From the NCBI RefSeq assembly GCF_022682495.2, contig NC_071392.1:58491459-58555458 (forward strand): DNA of 64,000 nucleotides, given 5' to 3'. The notes below the pieces were generated by a model. That model worked only from the letters and a program-made list of their open reading frames with translations. It ran no database searches and was not told the origin of the DNA. Every line of letters starts with the position of its first letter. The stretch's first letter is position 1. This document shows, piece after piece, positions 1 to 10,249 of this stretch. The DNA comes from Desmodus rotundus (taxonomy: Eukaryota; Chordata; Mammalia; Chiroptera; Phyllostomidae). The position numbers were made by a program, and so were the translations under genes.

Positions 1-2103
1 ATTGACCTAGTGTTACCCGCTGGAGATGAAGTTTTCTAATAAGGGACTTGTATGAGACATCCTGAGTCCCTAGTTGTTTGGAAGCTTTCCATGAATTCCT
101 TGCTATTCTATCAGAAGGAAATTCAATCGCATAGAGTCAGTGGGCTGTGAGCTTCATGGGCATATGTACGTTCGAGAAACAGTTTTGTCCACAAGACACA
201 GTAGTCAGTAGCTGCAGGAGATCTTCGGCCTCTGCTGTTTTCCCGGACAAAAGAGAGCGGCGAAAAGCCCACACTCGCAGCTCATTGTCCTGCGGAGGTC
301 TGAAACTGCTATGCTCCTGTTCACTCACTACGGATTGAAAATGATTTCAGAAGCATTTAGTTTAGGACACAACCCACAGCTGTGATATATCAGAAGATTT
401 CTGTTTAAAGATAGAGTTAGGGTTAGGGCTAGCATTACGATTATGGAAAGGATAAGCTTTATCGTGAGGGTAGGGATAGGGATAGGGTTAGGGTTAGGGT
501 TAGGGTTATGGATAGGGTTAGTGTTAGGGTTAGGGTTAGGGTTAGGGATAGGGTTAGGGTTAGGGTTATGGATAGGGTTAGGGTTAGTGTTAGGGTTAGG
601 GTTATCGTTAGGGATAGGTTTAGCATTAGCGTTTGGGTTAATGTTACATATAGGTTTAGGGCTAGGGCTAAAGCTAGATGACGGCCACAGGTAGCGGACA
701 GTGTGCCATAGAATATCCTGCATTTCATAGGTGTCTTAGTCCTGTGCTTTCACGCAGTCCGTTGAAGATGAGAAAGTGATTCTGTAGATCGTTGCACTGA
801 AACTCAGCAAGGTAAAAATAACAGAGCAAGAGAGCTGATCATAAGTTCTGAAGAGGGTATGTGATATGGTACAAGGCACTCATTTCCAATTCAACTGCTA
901 TGAGCACATTGATCTAGTGCTGCGTTCATGCTTAAAGCCACTTCTCAGGAACATGTTCATTCCCGAGTAACTTGGCAGCTTTCAAACCGTTCACTCCTGT
1001 TCTGTGTGAGAGAGTCACTCGGATAGAGTACGGGGACTGCTAGCTGCACGTGCATTTCCACGTTGCAAACACTGTATGGGCAAAGTGAGGTAGTAGGCGG
1101 TTGCCTCTCTTCTTCCCGGGGCTACGCTTTTCTGATGGAAAATGTACCTAGGAGAAAACTCTACTGTGGAAGCTCATTCCGCTTCAAGGATCACAAAGTG
1201 CTATGCTAGCATTCCCTCCGTTGCTGACGGGAGATCATTTCAGTAGCTCCTGCGCTATGACACGAGCCAGAGATGCTATATGGCAGCAAGGTTCTTGGAC
1301 AGGATGCTCACAAGGGTACGTCCTATGTGACACACCGCTGCTTTCATCTCCTACTGAAATGATTACATTGCTAACACGTCCAATAGTGTGGATGGCTTTT
1401 GTTGAGAACACTTTTCGCACGACTTGGTATAATTGCTGAATGACGCAGGGGAGCGCAAAGTCTTCACTGCTGTATTCTCAGAGTGGAATGAATGGCCTGG
1501 TAGGCCCAGGAGGTACTTTTAGCTTCTTCCTCTTCGAATGCTTCACGAACGGGTGGAGTCCGAGGGACGTGGTATCGTCTCCATGGTTTCTTAGGCTACA
1601 GTCTTCTTCTCCCATCACATCCGCTACGGAAATGACAACATTGAGAAGACGTTGAACACTGAGACGGCTTTGGAGAAAAACCCGCTTCCTACGAAATAGG
1701 TTGATTCCCGAGTGCGTTTGAGGAGCAAACAAATCTTCAGGAATGTATTATCTTCCACTGGGAGCTCCACAGGCTACTCTGACATTGACATTCCCTTAGG
1801 TCTTCCGAGACTTGGAGGCCAAGTCGCGTAGCATGGCCTAGCGGCCTTCCAACGTCCGCATACGCTTTGCTCGCAGAACGCGTAATTTGGCGAAAACAGT
1901 GGTAGCCAAGCTTACTCTGGGTCATAGTTGGCATAGTCCTGTGCTTCCGTTCACTCATTTGTTTTGGGCAACATGATTCCACAAGTCTGTGGCTAGCAAA
2001 GTTACCGCCAAGGTGATCATACAGAAAACCAATTGAAATGACGTTCCGAATCGGTGGCTTCTAGCGGCATCCCACACATTTCGCACTCTACTGAAACGAG
2101 TGC
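1..2103 (+). repeat. Satellite unit 1 (2,103 bp, long block)
   Basis: This is a complete unit with a 66-bp longer hexamer block (413-675). It is the most divergent unit of the left part. It shares with units 10 and 13 the post-block GTAGCGGACAG (others GTAGAGGACAG), AATTCAACTGC near 890 and CTGTTCTGTG near 998. Private changes include GAAGATGAG near 763, GAAACTCAGC near 800, GAAAATGTACC near 1138 and GATTACATTG near 1360. Confidence 0.96.
413..675 (+). repeat. Telomere-like hexamer block, long form (263 bp)
   Basis: TTAGGG-type hexamers occupy the block with two internal TGGATA variants, two GTGTTA variants and a closing TCGTTA before the common degenerate right edge. The excess over the basic block is 66 bp (11 hexamers). 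Confidence 0.95.
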
Positions 2104-2506
2104 ATTGACCTAGTGTTACCCGCTGGAGATGAAGTTTTCTAATAAGGGACTTGTATGAGACATCCTGAGTCCCTAGTTGTTTGGAAGCTTTCCATGAATT
2201 CCTTGCTATTCTATCAGAAGGAAATTCAATCGCATAGAGTCAGTGGGCTGTGAGCTTCATGGGCATATGTACGTTCGAGAAACAGTTTTGTCCACAAGAC
2301 ACAGTAGTCAGTAGCTGCAGGAGATCTTCGGCCTCTGCTGTTTTCCCGGACAAAAGAGAGCGGCGAAAAGCCCACACTCGCAGCTCATTGTCCTGCGGAG
2401 GTCTGAAACTGCTATGCTCCTGTTCACTCACTACGGATTGAAAATGATTTCAGAAGCATTTAGTTTAGGACACAACCCACAGCTGTGATATATCAGAAGA
2501 TTTCTG
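1935..2506 (+). repeat. Internal module A, copy 1 (representative)
   Basis: About 572 bp running from AGTCCTGTGCTT to GATTTCTG and crossing the arbitrary unit boundary. It aligns by eye with 2775-3334: both start AGTCCTGTGCTT, have TGATCATA, then CATTTC and CACT/CTACTG..GAG..CATTGA..CTAGTG about 153 bp in, then GATAGAGT, CGTT, GCTCATT, GCTATGCT, ATTTCAG.AG, GACAC, CCA and ATAT..CAG..GATTTCTG versus AAGGTTCCTG. The divergence is far higher than between array units, so the duplication predates the array. The same module recurs in every unit. Confidence 0.75.
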
Positions 2507-2515
2507 TTTAAAGAT

Positions 2516-2712
2516 AGAGTTAGGGTTAGGGCTAGCATTACGATTATGGAAAGGATAAGCTTTATCGTGAGGGTAGGGATAGGGATAGGGTTAGGGTTAG
2601 GGTTAGGGTTATGGATAGGGTTAGGGTTAGGGTTAGGGTTAGCGTTAGGGATAGGTTTAGCATTAGCGTTTGGGTTAATGTTACATATAGGTTTAGGGCT
2701 AGGGCTAAAGCT
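2516..2712 (+). repeat. Telomere-like hexamer block, basic form (197 bp)
   Basis: The block reads as 32 hexamers plus one 5-mer (AGGGT at 2570-2574). Eight perfect AGGGTT hexamers form the core in two runs of four, separated by ATGGAT, with two AGGGAT on the left. Edges are degenerate but keep 6-bp phase: AGCATT, ACGATT, ATGGAA, AGGATA, AGCTTT and ATCGTG on the left; AGCGTT, AGGGAT, AGGTTT, AGCATT, AGCGTT, TGGGTT, AATGTT, ACATAT, AGGTTT, AGGGCT (twice) and AAAGCT on the right. All short units share this layout, at unit start +412 to +608. The core has enough GGG runs to form a G-quadruplex on +. This is interstitial, not a chromosome end. Confidence 0.96.
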
Positions 2713-2774
2713 AGATGACGGCCACAGGTAGAGGACAGTGTGCCATAGAATATCCTGCATTTCATAGGTGTCTT

Positions 2775-3334
2775 AGTCCTGTGCTTTCACGCAGTCCGTT
2801 GAGGACGAGAAAGTGATTCTGTAGATCGTTGCACTGAAACACAGCAAGGTAAAAATAACAGAGCAAGAGAGCTGATCATAAGTTCTGAAGAGGGTATGTG
2901 ATATGGTACAAGGCACTCATTTCCAATTCCACTGCTATGAGCACATTGATCTAGTGCTGCGTTCATGCTTAAAGCCACTTCTCAGGAACATGTTCATTCC
3001 CGAGTAACTTGGCAGCTTTCAAACCGTTCACTCCTGTGCTGTGTGAGAGAGTCACTCGGATAGAGTACGGGGACTGCTAGCTGCACGTGCATTTCCACGT
3101 TGCAAACACTGTATGGGCAAAGTGAGGTAGTAGGCGGTTGCCTCTCTTCTTCCCGGGGCTACGCTTTTCTGATGGAAAAAGTACCTAGGAGAAAACTCTA
3201 CTGTGGAAGCTCATTCCGCTTCAAGGATCACAAAGTGCTATGCTAGCATTCCCTCCGTTGCTGACGGGAGATCATTTCAGTAGCTCCTGCGCTATGACAC
3301 GAGCCAGAGATGCTATATGGCAGCAAGGTTCCTG
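2775..3334 (+). repeat. Internal module A, copy 2 (representative)
   Basis: About 560 bp paralogous to the module at 1935-2506. It has no TTAGGG block at its right end, where copy 1 runs into the telomere-like segment after about 30 bp. This suggests that the telomere-like DNA entered (or survived) beside only one of the two copies. Confidence 0.75.
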
Positions 3335-3387
3335 GACAGGATGCTCACAAGGGTACGTCCTATGTGACACACCGCTGCTTTCATCTC

Positions 3388-3524
3388 CTACTGAAATGAG
3401 AACATTGATAACACGTCCAATAGTGTTGATGGCTTTTGTTGAGAACACTTTTCGCACGACTTGGTATAATTGCTGAATGACGCAGGGGAGCGCAAAGTCT
3501 TCACTGCTGTATTCTCAGAGTGGA
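3388..3524 (+). repeat. Internal module B, copy 1 (representative)
   Basis: It begins CTACTGAAATGAGAACATTG, the same anchor as in module A, and runs to CAGAGTGGA. It aligns with 3661-3800 through GGCTTT, GAGAA, ACGA, TTG, GAGC, CAAA, TCTTCA and TGTATT. Confidence 0.65.
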
Positions 3525-3660
3525 ATGAATGGCCTGGTAGGCCCAGGAGGTACTTTTAGCTTCTTCCTCTTCGAATGCTTCACGAACGGGTGGAGTCCGA
3601 GGGACGTGGTATCGTCTCCATGGTTTCTTAGGCTACAGTCTTCTTCTCCCATCACATCCG

Positions 3661-3800
3661 CTACGGAAATGACAACATTGAGAAGACGTTGAACACTGAG
3701 ACGGCTTTGGAGAAAAACCCGCTTCCTACGAAATAGGTTGATTCCCGAGTGCGTTTGAGGAGCAAACAAATCTTCAGGAATGTATTATCTTCCACTGGGA
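3661..3800 (+). repeat. Internal module B, copy 2 (representative)
   Basis: It begins CTACGGAAATGACAACATTG and ends CCACTGGGA, 273 bp after copy 1. Its upstream CCCATCACATCCG resembles the CCCACACATTTCG that precedes the anchor in module A copy 1, so A and B probably share an older ancestor. Confidence 0.6.
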
Positions 3801-3848
3801 GCCCCACAGGCTACTCTGACATTGACATTCCCTTAGGTCTTCCGAGAC

Positions 3849-3889
3849 TTGGAGGCCAAGTCGCGTAGCATGGCCTAGCGGCCTTCCAA
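3849..3889 (+). other. Imperfect inverted repeat (representative)
   Basis: The arms are TTGGAGGCC (3849-3857) and GGCCTTCCAA (3880-3889), separated by 22 nt, with one bulged base. The element recurs at the same place in each unit; unit 8 has a G-to-C change (CTACCGG) just beside the right arm. It could form a small hairpin. No function is implied. Confidence 0.5.
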
Positions 3890-4140
3890 CGTCCGCATAC
3901 GCTTTGCTCGCAGAACGCGTAATTTGGCGAAAACAGTGGTAGCCAAGCTTACTCTGGGTCATAGTTGGCATAGTCCTGTGCTTCCGTTCACTCATTTGTT
4001 TTGGGCGACGTGATTCCACAAGTCTGTGGCTAGCAAAGTTACCGCCAAGGTGATCATACAGAAAACCAATTGAAATGACGTTCCGAATCGGTGGCTTCTA
4101 GCGGCATCCCACACATTTCGCACTCTACTGAAACGAGTGC

Positions 4141-6177
4141 ATTGACCTAGTGTTACCCGCTGGAGATGAAGTTTTCTAATAAGGGACTTGTATGAGACAT
4201 CCTGAGTCCCTAGTTGTTTGGAAGCTTTCCATGAATTCCTTGCTATTCTATCAGAAGGCAATTCAATCGCATAGAGTCAGTGGGCTGTGAGCTTCATGGG
4301 CATATGTACGTTCGAGAAACAGTTTTGTCCACAAGACACAGTAGTCAGTAGCTGCAGGAGATCTTCGGCCTCTGCTGTTTTCCCGGACAAAAGAGAGCGG
4401 CGAAAAGCCCACACTCGCAGCTCATTGTCCTGCGGAGGTCTGAAACTGCTATGCTCCTGTTCACTCACTACGGATTGAAAATGATTTCAGAAGCATTTAG
4501 TTTAGGACACAACCCACAGCTGTGATATATCAGAAGATTTCTGTTTAAAGATAGAGTTAGGGTTAGGGCTAGCATTACGATTATGGAAAGGATAAGCTTT
4601 GTCATGAGGGTAGGGATAGGGATAGGGTTAGGGTTAGGGTTAGGGTTATGGATAGGGTTAGGGTTAGGGTTAGGGTTAGCGTTAGGGATAGGTTTAGCAT
4701 TAGCGTTTGGGTTAATGTTACATATAGGTTTAGGGCTAGGGCTAAAGCTAGATGACGGCCACAGGTAGAGGACAGTGTGCCATAGAATATCCTGCATTTC
4801 ATAGGTGTCTTAGTCCTGTGCTTTCACGCAGTCCGTTGAGGACGAGAAAGTGATTCTGTAGATCGTTGCACTGAAACACAGCAAGGTAAAAATAACAGAG
4901 CAAGAGAGCTGATCATAAGTTCTGAAGAGGGTATGTGATATGGTACAAGGCACTCATTTCCAATTCCACTGCTATGAGCACATTGATCTAGTGCTGCGTT
5001 CATGCTTAAAGCCACTTCTCAGGAACATGTTCATTCCCGAGTAACTTGGCAGCTTTCAAACCGTTCACTCCTGTGCTGTGTGAGAGAGTCACTCGGATAG
5101 AGTACGGGGACTGCTAGCTGCACGTGCATTTCCACGTTGCAAACACTGTATGGGCAAAGTGAGGTAGTAGGCGGTTGCCTCTCTTCTTCCCGGGGCTACG
5201 CTTTTCTGATGGAAAAAGTACCTAGGAGAAAACTCTACTGTGGAAGCTCATTCCGCTTCAAGGATCACAAAGTGCTATGCTAGCATTCCCTCCGTTGCTG
5301 ACGGGAGATCATTTCAGTAGCTCCTGCGCTATGACACGAGCCAGAGATGCTATATGGCCGCAAGGTTCCTGGACAGGATGCTCACAAGGGTACGTCCTAT
5401 GTGACACACCGCTGCTTTCATCTCCTACTGAAATGAGAACATTGCTAACACGTCCAATAGTGTTGATGGCTTTTGTTGAGAACACTTTTCGCACGACTTG
5501 GTATAATTGCTGAATGACGCAGGGGAGCGCAAAGTCTTCACTGCTGTATTCTCAGAGTGGAATGAATGGCCTGGTAGGCCCAGGAGGTACTTTTAGCTTC
5601 TTCCTCTTCGAATGCTTCACGAACGGGTGGAGTCCGAGGGACGTGGTATCGTCTCCATGGTTTCTTAGGCTACAGTCTTCTTCTCCCATCACATCCGCTA
5701 CGGAAATGACAACATTGAGAAGACGTTGAACACTGAGACGGCTTTGGAGAAAAACCCGCTTCCTACGAAATAGGTTGATTCCCGAGTGCGTTTGAGGAGC
5801 AAACAAATCTTCAGGAATGTATTATCTTCCACTGGGAGCCCCACAGGCTACTCTGACATTGACATTCCCTTAGGTCTTCCGAGACTTGGAGGCCAAGTCG
5901 CGTAGCATGGCCTAGCGGCCTTCCAACGTCCGCATACGCTTTGCTCGCAGAACGCGTAATTTGGCGAAAACAGTGGTAGCCAAGCTTACTCTGGGTCATA
6001 GTTGGCATAGTCCTGTGCTTCCGTTCACTCATTTGTTTTGGGCGACGTGATTCCACAAGTCTGTGGCTAGCAAAGTTACCGCCAAGGTGATCATACAGAA
6101 AACCAATTGAAATGACGTTCCGAATCAGTGGCTTCTAGCGGCATCCCACACATTTCGCACTCTACTGAAACGAGTGC
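4141..6177 (+). repeat. Satellite unit 3 (2,037 bp)
   Basis: Basic unit with the hexamer block at 4553-4749. Private changes are GAAGGCAATTC near 4259, TTTGTCATGAGG near 4601 (others TTTATCRTGAGG), ATATGGCCGC near 5359 and CGAATCAGTGG near 6127. Confidence 0.97.
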
Positions 6178-8214
6178 ATTGACCTAGTGTTACCCGCTGG
6201 AGATGAAGTTTTCTAATAAGGGACTTGTATGAGACATCCTGAGTCCCTAGTTGTTTGGAAGCTTTCCATGAATTCCTTGCTATTCTATCAGAAGGAAATT
6301 CAATCGCATAGAGTCAGTGGGCTGTGAGCTTCATGGGCATATGTACGTTCGAGAAACAGTTTTGTCCACAAGACACAGTAGTCAGTAGCTGCAGGAGATC
6401 TTCGGCCTCTGCTGTTTTCCCGGACAAAAGAGAGCGGCGAAAAGCCCACACTCGCAGCTCATTGTCCTGCGGAGGTCTGAAACTGCTATGCTCCTGTTCA
6501 CTCACTACGGATTGAAAATGATTTCAGAAGCATTTAGTTTAGGACACAACCCACAGCTGTGATATATCAGAAGATTTCTGTTTAAAGATAGAGTTAGGGT
6601 TAGGGCTAGCATTACGATTATGGAAAGGATAAGCTTTATCGTGAGGGTAGGGATAGGGATAGGGTTAGGGTTAGGGTTAGGGTTATGGATAGGGTTAGGG
6701 TTAGGGTTAGGGTTAGCGTTAGGGATAGGTTTAGCATTAGCGTTTGGGTTAATGTTACATATAGGTTTAGGGCTAGGGCTAAAGCTAGATGACGGCCACA
6801 GGTAGAGGACAGTGTGCCATAGAATATCCTGCATTTCATAGGTGTCTTAGTCCTGTGCTTTCACGCAGTCCGTTGAGGACGAGAAAGTGATTCTGTAGAT
6901 CGTTGCACTGAAACACAGCAAGGTAAAAATAACAGAGCAAGAGAGCTGATCATAAGTTCTGAAGAGGGTATGTGATATGGTACAAGGCACTCATTTCCAA
7001 TTCCACTGCTATGAGCACATTGATCTAGTGCTGCGTTCATGCTTAAAGCCACTTCTCAGGAACATGTTCATTCCCGAGTAACTTGGCAGCTTTCAAACCG
7101 TTCACTCCTGTGCTGTGTGAGAGAGTCACTCGGATAGAGTACGGGGACTGCTAGCTGCACGTGCATTTCCACGTTGCAAACACTGTATGGGCAAAGTGAG
7201 GTAGTAGGCGGTTGCCTCTCTTCTTCCCGGGGCTACGCTTTTCTGATGGAAAAAGTACCTAGGAGAAAACTCTACTGTGGAAGCTCATTCCGCTTCAAGG
7301 ATCACAAAGTGCTATGCTAGCATTCCCTCCGTTGCTGACGGGAGATCATTTCAGTAGCTCCTGCGCTATGACACGAGCCAGAGATGCTATATGGCAGCAA
7401 GGTTCTTGGACAGGATGCTCACAAGGGTACGTCCTATGTGACACACCGCTGCTTTCATCTCCTACTGAAATGAGAACATTGCTAACACGTCCAATAGTGT
7501 GGATGGCTTTTGTTGAGAACACTTTTCGCACGACTTGGTATAATTGCTGAATGACGCAGGGGAGCGCAAAGTCTTCACTGCTGTATTCTCAGAGTGGAAT
7601 GAATGGCCTGGTAGGCCCAGGAGGTACTTTTAGCTTCTTCCTCTTCGAATGCTTCACGAACGGGTGGAGTCCGAGGGACGTGGTATAGTCTCCATGGTTT
7701 CTTAGGCTACAGTCTTCTTCTCCCATCACATCCGCTACGGAAATGACAACATTGAGAAGACGTTGAACACTGAGACGGCTTTGGAGAAAAACCCGCTTCC
7801 TACGAAATAGGTTGATTCCCGAGTGCGTTTGAGGAGCAAACAAATCTTCAGGAATGTATTATCTTCCACTGGGAGCCCCACAGGCTACTCTGACATTGAC
7901 ATTCCCTTAGGTCTTCCGAGACTTGGAGGCCAAGTCGCGTAGCATGGCCTAGCGGCCTTCCAACGTCCGCATACGCTTTGCTCGCAGAACGCGTAATTTG
8001 GCGAAAACAGTGGTAGCCAAGCTTACTCTGGGTCATAGTTGGCATAGTCCTGTGCTTCCGTTCACTCATTTGTTTTGGGCGACGTGATTCCACAAGTCTG
8101 TGGCTAGCAAAGTTACCGCCAAGGTGATCATACAGAAAACCAATTGAAATGACGTTCCGAATCGGTGGCTTCTAGCGGCATCCCACACATTTCGCACTCT
8201 ACTGAAACGAGTGC
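6178..8214 (+). repeat. Satellite unit 4 (2,037 bp)
   Basis: Basic unit with the block at 6590-6786. It carries GGTATAGTCTCC near 7683, where units 1-3 have GGTATCGTCTCC. The variant is shared with units 5, 8-13 and most right-hand units. Confidence 0.97.
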
Positions 8215-10249
8215 ATTGACCTAGTGTTACCCGCTGGAGATGAAGTTTTCTAATAAGGGACTTGTATGAGACATCCTGAGTCCCTAGTTGTTTGGAAGCT
8301 TTCCATGAATTCCTTGCTATTCTATCAGAAGGAAATTCAATCGCATAGAGTCAGTGGGCTGTGAGCTTCATGGGCATATGTACGTTCGAGAAACAGTTTT
8401 GTCCACAAGACACAGTAGTCAGTAGCTGCAGGAGATCTTCGGCCTCTGCTGTTTTCCCGGACAAAAGAGAGCGGCGAAAAGCCCACACTCGCAGCTCATT
8501 GTCCTGCGGAGGTCTGAAACTGCTATGCTCCTGTTCACTCACTACGGATTGAAAATGATTTCAGAAGCATTTAGTTTAGGACACAACCCACAGCTGTGAT
8601 ATATCAGAAGATTTCTGTTTAAAGATAGAGTTAGGGTTAGGGCTAGCATTACGATTATGGAAAGGATAAGCTTTATCGTGAGGGTAGGGATAGGGATAGG
8701 GTTAGGGTTAGGGTTAGGGTTATGGATAGGGTTAGGGTTAGGGTTAGGGTTAGCGTTAGGGATAGGTTTAGCATTAGCGTTTGGGTTAATGTTACATATA
8801 GGTTTAGGGCTAGGGCTAAAGCTAGATGACGGCCACAGGTAGAGGACAGTGTGCCATAGAATATCCTGCATTTCATAGGTGTCTTAGTCCTGTGCTTTCA
8901 CGCAGTCCGTTGAGGACGAGAAAGTGATTCTGTAGATCGTTGCACTGAAACACAGCAAGGTAAAAATAACAGAGCAAGAGAGCTGATCATAAGTTCTGAA
9001 GAGGGTATGTGATATGGTACAAGGCACTCATTTCCAATTCCACTGCTATGAGCACATTGATCTAGTGCTGCGTTCATGCTTAAAGCCACTTCTCAGGAAC
9101 ATGTTCATTCCCGAGTAACTTGGCAGCTTTCAAACCGTTCACTCCTGTGCTGTGTGAGAGAGTCACTCGGATAGAGTACGGGGACTGCTAGCTGCACGTG
9201 CATTTCCACGTTGCAAACACTGTATGGGCAAAGTGAGGTAGTAGGCGGTTGCCTCTCTTCTTCCCGGGGCTACGCTTTTCTGATGGAAAAAGTACCTAGG
9301 AGAAAACTCTACTGTGGAAGCTCATTCCGCTTCAAGGATCACAAAGTGCTATGCTAGCATTCCCTCCGTTGCTGACGGGAGATCATTTCAGTAGCTCCTG
9401 CGCTATGACACGAGCCAGAGATGCTATATGGCAGCAAGGTTCTTGGACAGGATGCTCACAAGGGTACGTCCTATGTGACACACCGCTGCTTTCATCTCCT
9501 ACTGAAATGAGAACATTGCTAACACGTCCAATAGTGTGGATGGCTTTTGTTGAGAACACTTTTCGCACGACTTGGTATAATTGCTGAATGACGCAGGGGA
9601 GCGCAAAGTCTTCACTGCTGTATTCTCAGAGTGGAATGAATGGCCTGGTAGGCCCAGGAGGTACTTTTAGCTTCTTCCTCTTCGAATGCTTCACGAACGG
9701 GTGGAGTCCGAGGGACGTGGTATAGTCTCCATGGTTTCTTAGGCTACAGTCTTCTTCTCCCATCACATCCGCTACGGAAATGAAACATTGAGAAGACGTT
9801 GAACACTGAGATGGCTTTGGAGAAAAACCCGCTTCCTACGAAATAGGTTGATTCCCGAGTGCGTTTGAGGAGCAAACAAATCTTCAGGAATGTATTATCT
9901 TCCACTGGGAGCTCCACAGGCTACTCTGACATTGACATTCCCTTAGGTCTTCCGAGACTTGGAGGCCAAGTTGCGTAGCATGGCCTAGCGGCCTTCCAAC
10001 GTCCGCATACGCTTTGCTCGCAGAACGCGTAATTTGGCGAAAACAGTGGTAGCCAAGCTTACTCTGGGTCATAGTTGGCATAGTCCTGTGCTTCCGTTCA
10101 CTCATTTGTTTTGGGCGACATGATTCCACAAGTATGTGGCTAGCAAAGTTACCGCCAAGGTGATCATACAAAAACCAATTGAAATGACGTTCCGAATCGG
10201 TGGCTTCTAGCGGCATCCCACACATTTCGCACTCTACTGAAACGAGTGC
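8215..10249 (+). repeat. Satellite unit 5 (2,035 bp)
   Basis: Basic unit with the block at 8627-8823. It is 2 bp short because of two single-base deletions outside the block: GAAATGAAACATTG near 9784 and CATACAAAAACC near 10171. Other private changes are GAGATGGCTTTGG near 9811, CAAGTTGCGTAG near 9970 and AAGTATGTGG near 10133. Confidence 0.97.

Larger units (their letters stand above)
2104..4140 (+). repeat. Satellite unit 2 (2,037 bp), reference for the basic unit
   Basis: This is a basic-length unit used here as the reference. In order it contains the rest of module A copy 1 (to 2506), the telomere-like block (2516-2712), a short link, module A copy 2 (2775-3334), then a segment holding module B copies 1 and 2 (3388-3524 and 3661-3800). 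The next module A copy 1 starts at 3972. Units 2 and 3 and units 6 and 7 read GTGTTGATGG near 3422, where others read GTGTGGATGG. Confidence 0.97.

Noticed and set aside
413..675. Possible integrated herpesvirus telomeric repeats (some herpesviruses carry TTAGGG arrays)
   Set aside because: There is no viral gene or terminal structure in 64 kb. The blocks are degenerate and embedded in a cellular-type satellite.
328..723. Minus-strand ORFs rich in Asn-Pro or Thr-Leu and plus-strand ORFs rich in Gly-Leu over the hexamer block (all units)
   Set aside because: These are direct translations of TTAGGG-type hexamers in different frames. Hexamer-step length changes keep them open automatically, so open frames are not evidence of coding. 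Similar entries in protein databases would be artefacts.
1425..1440. TATAAT sequence as a promoter
   Set aside because: An isolated A/T-rich hexamer (GGTATAATTG) with no supporting element or transcript; expected by chance.
1478..1732. Recurrent 61-113 codon ORFs elsewhere in the unit, on both strands
   Set aside because: They overlap on opposite strands, recur only because the DNA recurs, match no family I recognise, and are broken by single-base changes in several units without compensation.
3567..3595. CENP-B box-like sequence (TTCG...GAACGGG)
   Set aside because: The half-sites TTCG and CGGG are present but spacing and the central A do not match the consensus, so I do not call a CENP-B box.
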